Assembly: GCA_003996215.1 (NCBI GenBank)
Contig: QJPP01000050.1
Span: 868,001-932,000 of the forward strand
Length of the DNA: 64,000 nucleotides
Origin: Jaltomata sinuosa
Lineage: Eukaryota > Streptophyta > Magnoliopsida > Solanales > Solanaceae
Direction of reading: 5' to 3'
Shown: positions 13,446 to 22,856 of the stretch, piece after piece
How the letters are laid out: every line of letters starts with the position of its first letter
How positions within the stretch are numbered: position 1 is the stretch's first letter
Made by a program: the position numbers and the translations under genes
Notes under the pieces: generated by a model
The model's database searches: none
Told to the model about the DNA's origin: nothing
What the model saw: only the letters and a program-made list of their open reading frames with translations

Positions 13446-16074
13446 TTATGCTTCACATTTGGTGCTCATCCTAGCCCTCCTGCATCTTCTGGTGCAGATC
13501 CTGGTGTGGGCCATCGCCGTTAGAGCGCGAAAGACTCGTGCGGGCAGCTGTTTTTGGATCATCTAGACTGAGGGTGAGCTCTTGACGTTCAGAGCTTGAC
13601 TTAGTTTATCTTTTGTATATTCTGCACTCTTTTACTATTCGGAGACAACTTATGTATATATCTCTTTTGGACCCTTTGTACTCCTGTTGTAGTTTGGTTC
13701 TTATACACTATAATACCAGGTTTTGGGTTAGTTTAGCTTCCGTTTTGTATTTATATTACTCCGGTTATCCATTTTATTCTTTTTGTTCCCTTGTTCCCGC
13801 TTATTTATTGTTCTTCCGCTTAATCTGTATGAAGGTAGCCCATTAATAACCTTTCCGGGCGACGGGGATTGGTTCGCCTATTGAGGGGTTGTAGGTGCCA
13901 TCATGACCGAGAAATCGGGTCGTGACAAGTAAAGATAGACATGCTCAGAAAATAGGAATCAATAACCAAACTAATCATATCAATCTCAAAACCAGAACTA
14001 ACAACGTTGCAGTAATATCTCAAAATCATAATCCTGAAAGGGGATAGTATCAGGATAAAGTCCCTCGGCTTCCCATACAACCGAGGAATGCAATCAAGTG
14101 AAAAAAACCCTCTGGCATCCTATATTACCAGAGCGTTCAATCAACAAACAGAAAACAAGGGTGGAACCTCAAACACTGGATGATATGATGAATGATAACC
14201 TCAGGGTGGGATAGAAACTCTGTATGTACCTCCCCCGGTGCCGATCAGGCCCAACAGGTAGGTTCCATGGAATGACATTGCCCGTATACCTCTACTCCGC
14301 CATATACCCTCCCTCCAGCACACATAGCCCAAAGCCCCAGGCCCAGACGGCAAGGTCCATGGAGGTCTCAGACCCCATACTAAAACTCAGTATCAATACA
14401 TGTCATCTGGAAGCAAGTCCGAGTTCAAGATAGAGACCCTGTCCAGGACTAAAGTAGTGGAAAAATATCTCAAAAATCCCTTCAAGGGTGCCCGGGCATA
14501 ACCGGGTCTAAACAGTAGAAAGTCATCTTAGATGCTCGGTCTGGCCGAGACTAAAATCATCCAAATTTAGTAAGAAACTCAACTAGTACCCCGGCCCTGC
14601 CGAGTCTAGCATTAATAGTATAACTTGTGATAGAAATTATAATTTATCCTTCTTTTACCCCAAGATGATTCATAAGTTAAATCAAACCATTTTCAGTTCA
14701 TTTTCTATCGAAAATGGGCCCCCAGGGCCATGCAAGGTTTAGAAAACAATTTCAGTAGGCCCGAAGCCAAAACCGTAGTAAAATATGTATAAATCCTCTT
14801 TATATGCATGGAAATGAATGATCAACAAAAATAGCCGCCCAACAGCTCACAATCAACCTATCGGCCTTGCACAGGCCCACAGCTACTCAGCAAGCATAAC
14901 CTGCCTAGAAGGATATTTCTATGTCCAGGACTCGCGGACACTCCCAATAACCCACCTTCTATGTTCCAGAGTCAACAAGGCCTCACAGGACCACAAGGGT
15001 AAATAAAACGTATCGGCAAGTACTACAAGTATCGGAGGAAAAAAAGTAGGCGGACATGAATAAAGCGGTCAAGGTCTGTGGTACCAACCTAATAATCCAA
15101 CCCAAGGATGCCAGCTAGTACAATTTTATCTGATATATGCTAAGTCTAGGGAGTTTAGATCGTAACCTACCTGTCGTCTAATGATAAGCTGCTAGAACGA
15201 TAATGTCCAAGCCCGAACTGCTCCGAAATGAAATTAAACTCGAATTTAGGCTCGAATAGCTTGTCGTAGATAATTGATTTTCTTTCGGAGAACAAATAAT
15301 TTGCCAAAATGATTTTTCCTCAAAATCCTTCTTTACCGTAGCTATGTATGGAAACATATGGCAGCTTATTCAACTAAATTTGTGAGAATCATTAGGTAAA
15401 AGAGTTTTGTTAGATAATCCATATACAGATATATAACTATGCTTGTAATACTACAAATAGAACCTTTAAGGAAATTGAATGCCAAAATGAAAAAAAGAAA
15501 AAGTGAACCTGAAGCATATGTATACATATATTTCTACTCCGTAATATTAAATGGAGAGCTCATATTAAATATAAAATAAAAGGCTATGTGTCATGAGTGG
15601 ATGATGTCATTTCTTGGCAAAAATTGTTGTACACTCCACCAACTTCCATGTGGAAACCCCAAAATATTTGGTCCCGTTATATAGATACTCGGGTATTGCA
15701 TAGGTTCGTAATAAAATAAATGTAACTTTTTGAATATATCATAATTAATAGAAAATTATTTCAAATAAAACCTACTATATTATAATAATAAGTTTCAACA
15801 TAACTAAGTTTACTATCTCCGTCAAAATACTAATAAATTATAAAACTCTTATAAAACATAAAATAAATATAGATGCAAATATATCGTAATTTAAATAATT
15901 TTTTTTCATAAATATTTAAAACATTTCTAGAAAATAAAACTTTTTACTAAATTCAACATCAAAATCAAATATTTTCAAATAAGAACGATGTTAATAAAAT
16001 TCTAAAATTTAGGCTCACAAGCTCTAACATTACAAGAAAGATGAAAATACGTAAATGACCGAAGGGTCATTACA

Positions 16075-16086
16075 TCATCCACAAGC
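16075..16086 (-). other. LTR-LTR joint with a collapsed 12-bp interior
   Basis: Between the LTR start at 16074 and the LTR end at 16087 lie only 12 bases, TCATCCACAAGC. The first eight equal the polypurine-side interior found at 5715-5722. AAGC equals the primer-side bases next to the LTR in A and B. The whole interior between primer site and polypurine tract is therefore gone. Confidence 0.7.
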
Positions 16087-16829
16087 TGTCACGATCCAAT
16101 TTCTTGGTCATGATGGCACCTACAACCCCCCAGTAGGCGAACCAACCCCCGTAGCCCGGAACGGTTAGTAATGGGCTACCCTCTAACGATATAAGCGGAA
16201 GAACAGTTTAATAAGCGGAAGCTAAGGAACATGATGAAGAAAATAGATAACATGAGTAATATATATACAATGCGGAAACTACACCAAATCAAAAACCTAG
16301 TATCAGAGCGTATAAGAGCCGGATCTACATAAGGAGTACAAGGGTCCAAAATAATATATACATAAATGTCTCTGAGTGGTAGTAGAGTATATGAGCAAAA
16401 GATAAACTAAAAGCTAAGCTCCGGTCGCCAAGAGCTCACCCTCAGTGCAGAATGACACAAAAACTCCAAGAACGGGTCTCCCACGAGATAGAGACGATGA
16501 CTCACACTAGGATCTGCACCAGAAGATGCAGTGTGTAAAGTGAGCACCAAATGCGAAGCATAAGATACCCAGTAGGTATCATAGGCTGACTGGGCACATA
16601 TAAGATAAAAGACCAGTAACAGACAAAATAAAAACAAATAGTCACAGAAAGCAACGAAGAGTACACAGGAACTAGCGCAGAGGAAAGTTAATAGAACAGC
16701 ATACAAGGCTAGGAAGTAGAATATACATAAACAACAGGCACAAGTGTAAGCAAGTACAACGCACCTGGGACCCTTGCTATAATAGTATATACATAATAAG
16801 TTTAAGAAATGGACGGTATATCGATAACC
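16087..16829 (-). repeat. LTR 3' part, truncated
   Basis: On the minus strand the last about 743 bp of an LTR like that of E and B, ending GATCGTGACA at 16087. It includes the hairpin at 16565-16598 and ends abruptly near 16829, where integrase sequence begins. Confidence 0.8.
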
Positions 16830-17280
16830 TCAACGACAGGTGCCATGCCAATGCTCGAATAGAAACAATTATTATAAGAAAACTCGGTCAAAGGAACAAA
16901 TTGATCCCAAGAACCTCCAATGTGTCCTCCAGAACTTGAATAGTCCTCTCGAACTGGACATCTGTCTGAGGGTGGAATGCAGTACTAAGATGAACCTCTA
17001 TACCAAAATCTCACTGAATAGCTCTCCAGAACTGAGATGTGAACTGCGTATTGCGGTCTGAAATGATAGAAGCTGGGACCCCATACAATCGAACAACCTC
17101 CTGAAGGTAAATCTGAGATAACCTCTCTGTACTATAAGTAGTCTAAACCGACAAGAAGTGTGCTGACTTAGTCAGCCGATCAACAATGACCCAAATGAAG
17201 TCAAAACTCCTAGAAGTGCATGGGAAACTAACTATGAAATCCATAGTAATCCCTTCCCACTTCTACTCAGGAATGGAAAG
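16830..17280 (-). pseudogene. pol: Integrase fragment of element F
   Basis: Decayed integrase core, minus strand. Reading down from about 17010 gives a stretch matching FHPQTD followed by QFERTIQ, which carries the third acid (E) of the DDE triad. The start of the core is marked near 17240. The C-terminal GPY/F and chromodomain parts are missing, replaced by LTR at 16829. Open frames on the plus strand here are antisense noise. Confidence 0.7.
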
Positions 17281-18230
17281 TCGCTGCATCAAACCACCAG
17301 GTCTCATGTGCTCGAACTTCACCTGCTGACAGTTCAAATACCAAGATACAAACTCCGCTACATCCCACTTCATACCACTCCAACAGTAAAGCTACCTCAA
17401 ATCTATGTATATCTTGGCTGCGCCAGGATGGATGAAATACCTATAACAATGTGCCTCACTGAGAATCAACTAAATCAAATCACCAACCCTCGAAACACAA
17501 TGGCGGCTATCTAACCTCAAAACCCCATCTGAATCTAGAGTAGCCCGACTGGCCTCACCCCGAATAACCTAATCACGAAGGTCACACAACCGCGGATCCT
17601 AAAACTGACGGCTCTGAATCTGATCAACCAAGATAAAATGAACCTCAACACTGGAAAGAACTCTACTAGGATCTGACAAGTCAAGACTAACCAAACGGTT
17701 AGCCAAGGACTGGATGTCTAAGGCCAACGGTCGCTCTGAAACTTAAAGTGAAGCTAGGCTACCCATACTCACTGCCTTTCGGCTTAAGGTATCTGCCACC
17801 ATATTTGCCTTGCCCGAATAATATAGAATAGTGAAGTCATAATCCTTCAGTAACTCGGCCCATCTCTTCTGCCTTGAGTTCAACTCTCACTGACTCATGA
17901 TATACTGAAGACTACGGTGATCAGTGAAGATCTCATAGTGAATTCCATATAGGTAGTGACTCCAAATCTTAAGCGTGAAGACTATCGCTGCCAACTCTAA
18001 GTCATGAGTGGGGTAGTTGCGCTCATGAACCTTCAGCTATCTCGACGCATATGCTATTACACGACCCTAATACATAAACACACAACCAAGACCAACCCCA
18101 AAAGCATCACAATAGATGGAGAAACTCTGACCCTCAACAGACAAAGTCAACACTGGAGCTGAAGTCAACAAGGCCTTAAGCCTCTAAAAACTATCCTCGC
18201 ACTGATCCGACCACTGAAATGGGATATCCT
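17281..18230 (-). pseudogene. pol: RNase H and zinc-finger linker of element F, decayed
   Basis: By position and by nucleotide similarity to element B 27400-28380 this is the RNase H domain (matches near 18180-17880) and the HHCC linker (near 17380-17300). Many stops and frameshifts. No long frame remains. It would have removed RNA from the RNA:DNA hybrid. Confidence 0.6.
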
Positions 18231-18232
18231 TC

Positions 18233-19051
18233 CTAGTCAGCATAGTCAAGGTGTGCTGCTATGGAAGAAAATCCCTGATCGAACCGTTTGTAGTAACCTG
18301 CTAACCCAATAAAGCTGCGGACCACAGTAGCAGTACTAGATCTAGGCCAATCACAAACCATTGAAATCTTCCCTGGATCAACCCTAATCCCATCCTTAGA
18401 CACCACGTGCCCTAGTAATGCAACTGACTCAAGCCAAAACTCGCACTTTGGGAACTTGGCATAAAGCTGATAATCTCTCAAAGTTTGGAGTATAATCCTC
18501 AAGTGCTACTCATGATCATCCCTATTCAGTTACCGATAATCGATACACATTTGCATCGACCCATATTTCTTCTTCACAAATAGAACATGAGCACCCCAAG
18601 GAAATACACTCGACCTAATAAAGCCTTTATCTAACAAGTCCTGGAGCTGCCCCTTAAGCTCCCTCAACTTAGCTCGAGCCATACGGTAAGGAGAAATAGA
18701 AATGGGCTTGGTGCCAGGCTCTAACTCAATAGCAAAATTAATATCTCTCTCAGGTGGAAGGCCTGGCAGGTCGGTAGGAAACACATCTAAGAAGTATCTA
18801 ACCATAGGAACATACTCAGGAGACGAACGGTCAGCACTAGCATCTCGGATATGTGCTAGATAAGCTAAAAACCCATGGGAAATAAAATTCCTAGCTCGAA
18901 GAAAAGAGATGATCCCAGACGGTGCATGGCTAACCGAACCCTGTGACACAACTGGGGATACACCGAGCACGGCTATGGTAATGGTTTTGTCATAACAATA
19001 TAAAACCGCATGGTGAGGGGATAACCAGTCCATGTACAAGACTGATGGCAC
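18233..19051 (-). pseudogene. pol: Reverse transcriptase of element F with the palm deleted
   Basis: Minus strand. From 19051: end of protease (MDWLSPHHAVL), linker (DVFPTDLPGLPPERD), RT fingers (ISPYRMARAKLREL, KGFIRSS, then MCIDYR at about 18532), a stop, LNR, then DDHE and RIILQTLRDYQLYAKF (18502 on). The parts before and after share one reading frame. About 300 bp holding the IDDLFDQL, FSKIDLRSGYHQL and FIDD motifs present in D is missing, so catalysis is impossible. The fragment continues into the connection region (GYYKRF) and breaks near 18233. Confidence 0.8.
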
Positions 19052-19642
19052 ACAAAAATCGTACCTATAATCATAGCATCCGAGGCCTCTACCTCCGGTC
19101 TCCCAGGGACCACATAGAACTGATGATGACCTCTACCTACCCGACCTCCATCCCTACTACCTGCTCTGCCACGTGGAGCACTACCTCTACCCTGACTACC
19201 ACCCCCTCTAGCTGGAGGCTGAACTGCTCGTAAAGGCTTGGCTGGCTGAACTGTACCCTGCTGGGGGCAATCTCTAGCAAAATGACCAATCACACCACAA
19301 GTAAAATAAGCCACTGACAACCTAATCGGTCGGGATGAACCAGCAGATCCCGTATGGACACCATGGCCTGATGCCCCAGAAGCTGTACCCCTCAAAGACT
19401 GACTGCTATATCCCTGATAGCTGCTCTGACCCTGCTCGAACTGGGTACTACCGAAAGTCTGAAGTGAACCCTGAACCAGTCGGTTGGACTGACCCTGGTG
19501 CTGTTGTGGCTGATAACCCTGGCCCCACTAGCCTGAACCTCTACCACCTTGTCGAGAACCACTGAAGCTACCCTGATATAGAGGTCTCTTATCTCTATCC
19601 CCTTGATCATGTTGGTGCAAGTCCTCCACTATATGGACATAG
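19030..19642 (-). pseudogene. gag: gag C-terminus of element F joined to protease end
   Basis: Minus strand. Gln/Ser/Gly-rich gag linker (19610-19392), then one zinc knuckle (YFTCGVIGHFARDC, first Cys replaced by Tyr), then a basic Gly/Arg-rich stretch. At about 19045 the frame runs from GTIFVCHQ straight to sequence that, one frame over, encodes MDWLSPHH. The protease core with its DxGS-type site has therefore been deleted. The gag N-terminus is missing: LTR sequence takes over at about 19643. Confidence 0.75.
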
Positions 19643-20016
19643 CGGTACCAACCTAATAATCTAACCCAAGGATGTTAGCTAGTACACTTTTATCATATAT
19701 ATGCTAAGTCTAGGGAGTTTAGACCGTAACCTACCTATCTTCCAATGATAAGTTGCTAGAATGACATTTTCCAAGCCCGAACCACTTAGAAATGAAATTA
19801 AACTCGAATTTAGGCTCGAATAAATTGACGTAGATAATTGATTTTCTTTCGGAGAACAAATAATTTGCCAAAATGATTTTTCCTCAAAATCCTTCTTTAC
19901 CTTAGCTATGTATGGAAACATATGGCAGCTTATTCAACTAAATTTGTGAGAATCATTAGGTAAAAGAGTTTTTGTAGATAATCCATATACAAATATATAA
20001 CTATGCTTGTAATACT
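19643..20016 (-). repeat. Middle part of an E-type LTR, direct copy of 15085-15455
   Basis: Roughly 370 bp, about 90 percent alike by eye to 15085-15455, including the junction between the A/B-like half and the AT-rich half of the E LTR. It ends inside CTTGTAATACT (20006-20016), where the inverted copy begins. Confidence 0.8.
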
Positions 20017-21915
20017 TGTCGATACGTTTTATTTACCCTTGTGGTCCTGTGAGGCCTTGTTGACTCTGGAACATAGAAGGTGGGTTATTGGGAGTGTCCG
20101 CGAGTCCCAGATATAGAAATATCCTTCTAGGCTGGTTATGCTTGCTGAGTAGCTGTGGGCCTGTGCAGGGCTGAAAGGTTGATTGTGAGCTGCTGGGCGG
20201 CTATTTATGTTGATTATTCATTTCCATGCATATAAAGAGGATTTATCCATGTTTTACTATGGTTTTGGCTTCGAGCCTACTGGAATTGTTTTCTAAACCT
20301 TGCATGGCCCCGGGGGCCCATTTTTGATAAGAAATGAACTGAAAATGGTTCGATTTAACTTATGAATCTTCTTGGGGTAAAAAAGGATAAATTATGATTT
20401 CTATCACCAATTTTACTATTAACGCTAGACTCGGCAGAGCCGGGGTACTAGTTGAGTTTCTTACTAAACATGAATGATTTTAGTCTTGGTGGGACTGAGC
20501 ATCTGAGATGATTTTCTACTGTTTAGAACCGATTATGCCTGGGCACCCTTGGAGGGGTTTTTGAGATATTTTCCCACTACTTTAGTCCTGGACAGGGTCT
20601 GGGCATGCATATTTGAGACTGGGTCTCTATCTTGAACCTAGACTTGCTTTTGGATGACAAGTCTTGATACTGAGTTTTAGTATGGGGTCTGGGATCTCCA
20701 TGGACCTTGCCATCCGAGCCTGGGGCTTTGGGCTGCGTGTGCCGAAGGAAGGGTATATGGCAGAGTGGAGGTATACAGGCAGTGTCCTTCCATGGAACCT
20801 ACCTGCTAGGCCCGATCGGCACCAGGGGAGGTATATACAGAGTTTCTATCCCACCCTGAGGTTATCATGCATCATATCATCCAGTGTTTGAGGTTCCACC
20901 CTTTCTTGTTGTTCGTTGATTGTATGCTCCGGAAGTATGGGATGCCGGAGGGTTTGTTTTCACTTGATTGCGTTCCTCTGTTGTATGGGTGGCTGAGGGA
21001 CTTTAGGTAGACTCTTGTTACTTTATCCTGATACTATCCCCTGTCACGATTATGATTTTGAGATATTACTGCAATGTTGTTAGTTCTGGTTTTGAGATTG
21101 ATATGATTAGTTTGGTTATTGATTCCTGTTTTCCGAGCATGTCTATCTTTACTCTTCTCTCTCATCCCTTATACTTGAGGTTATCGATATACCATCCACT
21201 TCTTAAGCCTATTATATATATACTGTTATTGCGAGGGTCCCAGGTGCATCATTTTTTACTTTCACTTGTGCCTGTTGTGTATATATTCTACTTGCTAGTC
21301 TTACATGCTATTTCTGTTGTCTTCCTGCTGGGCTAGTTCCTGTGTACCTTTTTCATTGATTTTCGTGACTACTTGCTTCTATTCTGTCTGTTACTATTCT
21401 CTTATCTTATATGTGCCCAGTCGGCCAATTATACCTACTGGGTACCCATTGCTTAGCAATTGGTGCTCATACTACACTTTTTGCATCTTTTTGGTGCAGA
21501 TATTAGTTAAGCTTTTGTCGTTGATCACGTTGGAGACTCATGCAATTTTTGGATCTTCGAGACTAGGGTGAGCGCCTGAAGACCGGGGCTTGACCACATC
21601 TCATCTTTTGTACTGTTACTCTTGTGTACTCGGAGACAGTTGTACTTATATTTTGTTACTTCTAGCACTTGTATTCTATTAGAATCTTCTGTACTGTCGA
21701 TACCAAGTCTTGGGGTTAGTGTAGTTTCTTTTTGTATATATTCAGGTTAATGCTTCCGCTTTGTTCTATCTTTATATTCTGCTTCTGCTTATTCCTTCTT
21801 ATTGTGCATATTGGCTAGGTAGTGGCCCCTTACTAACTGTTCTGGGCTACAGGAATTGGTTCGCCTACTTGGGGGTCGTAGGTGCCATCATGACCTGAGA
21901 AATTGGGTCGTGACA
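20006..21915 (+). repeat. Inverted LTR 3' part (E type)
   Basis: Plus-strand copy of the LTR stretch found on the minus strand at 9681-10438 plus 13928-15030. It ends GGGTCGTGACA at 21915 and is followed by ACATTACTACC rather than a primer site, so it is the end of a solo or 3' LTR. It lacks the S1 insertion present in the other arm. Its hairpin is at 21412-21445. Confidence 0.85.
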
Positions 21916-22440
21916 ACATTACTACCCCACCTTCTTCCTATTCATTACAAGGAAGAATTACTCACCTATAAATAGTGGTGGTCTTGCATTATATTGAATA
22001 CACGAAAATATAGTGAAAAAAGATGAGAATTATGTGAAGTGTGAGAAAATATTTGTAGTATGTAGTGAGGTGAGAATAGTGAAAGAGAGAGTTGAGACAA
22101 AGAATATATTCTAAGTCTTCAACTATATTCACTATACAAAAGAGAGTAAAAAGAGAGTAATTATATGTTGACGGAAGGTGTTCTAATGGTGGAGCTTTGG
22201 ACTCTTCAACTAATTCGGAGTTGTTTGTGTTGTACGATGTTGTTGTGCTATTGTATCCTGGAGAGGACAAGTCAAGAGTGATATATAGCTGGATCGGTGT
22301 AGATTATACCGCAGTGGGCTTGAATCTCCTTAAAGAGAGCAAGATATTCGCGCCTCAGCCTGAATTATATTTATTCAATTTTGTTCATTTTATTTTTAAC
22401 TATAATTTATTATAAATTATGGTATATTACACCAACTAGC
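21916..22440 (+). repeat. Diverged LTR-like repeat, copy 1 (unassigned, possibly Ty1/copia)
   Basis: AT-rich, with a TATA box CTATAAATAG at 21966-21975. A copy on the opposite strand at about 54900-55337 is roughly 80 percent alike by eye; shared landmarks include GGTGGAGCTTTGGA, the CTGGAG/TCAAGAG block and CTCCTTAAAGAGAG. The TATA box and length suggest an LTR of a copia-like or non-autonomous element. No primer site or coding part was found, so the class is a guess. Confidence 0.5.
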
Positions 22441-22600
22441 AAACTCCTCCTTTTTTATTTGTTACATCACTTTCACATATTTGTATCAAAAGAAGTTGCA
22501 AGGCTCATACACTTAACAAAATTGAATTTCATAATTTTTTCACCATAATGTGACATGTCAAAGAAAATTTCATCACATGTTTTATAATATTTTTCATTCT
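22441..22600. other. AT-rich flank, nothing recognised
   Basis: About 160 bp of AT-rich sequence between the LTR-like repeat and the SINE remnant. No coding signal. Confidence 0.5.
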
Positions 22601-22740
22601 ACAACAACAACAACATACCCAGTGTATTCCCACAGCGTGGGGTCTGGGGAGGGTAGAGTGTACGCAGTCCATACCACTACCTCAGAGGTGAGGTAGAGAG
22701 GCTGTTTCTGATAGACCCTCGGCTCAGGACAAAACAGTCT
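22601..22740 (-). mobile_element. SINE remnant, TS/Au-like 3' part
   Basis: On the minus strand it ends in TTGTTGTTGTTGTAG preceded by CACTGGGTATG. Upstream are CTACCCTCCCCAGACCCCAC, GCGTACACTC and GAGGGTCTATC. These are hallmarks of the TTG-tailed tRNA-derived SINEs common in Solanaceae. The 5' tRNA-like head with boxes A and B is not seen, so the copy is 5' truncated. Confidence 0.8.
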
Positions 22741-22856
22741 AAAAAAGGCTAAAAAGGACGAAACAATGATACAAGAAAAAAATACAAGATAAAACTACTC
22801 AACATGTTATTATAATCTCTTTGATAACACTCACGTTAGAGCTAGAAAATCACCAA
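22741..22856. other. Flank up to the insertion site of element B
   Basis: Short non-coding stretch ending with ACCAA (22852-22856), the target sequence duplicated at 54503-54507. Removing B rejoins this stretch to 54508. Confidence 0.75.

Larger units (their letters stand above)
10439..13927 (+). repeat. S1: solo LTR with target-site duplication AGTAA
   Basis: A 3489-bp LTR of the A/B type, starting TGTGATGACCC and ending GGGTCGTGACA, with no interior on either side. AGTAA precedes it at 10434-10438 and follows at 13928-13932. The E LTR sequence resumes directly after. A flanking duplication around one LTR is the classical product of recombination between the two LTRs of an inserted element. 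Confidence 0.9.
5171..16074 (-). mobile_element. Element E: decayed Ty3/gypsy element hosting A and solo LTR S1
   Basis: Minus strand order: 5' LTR (16074 to 9681, interrupted by S1), primer site, gag, pol remnants, 3' LTR remnant (5714 to 5171). The two LTR ends match over 5171-5714 and about 15548-16074. The interior is about 3.97 kb, against about 5.1-5.3 kb in B, C and D, so over 1 kb is missing. Heavy decay and two later insertions make it one of the older elements here. Confidence 0.8.
9681..16074 (-). repeat. 5' LTR of element E, split by solo LTR S1
   Basis: The LTR is 9681-10438 plus 13928-16074, about 2900 bp once S1 and one target copy are removed. On the minus strand it runs TGTAATGACCC to GTCATGACA. 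The half at 13928-15250 resembles the LTRs of A and B. The half at 15254-16074 is AT-rich, does not match them, and is shared only with 5171-5714 and 19800-20015, so this is a distinct LTR subfamily. Confidence 0.75.

Noticed and set aside
21052..21571. Hydrophobic frames at 21052-21571 (and similar ones at 13108-13440, 2030-2360) as membrane proteins
   Set aside because: The same T-rich LTR stretch recurs in every LTR copy, and its open frame is not conserved between copies.
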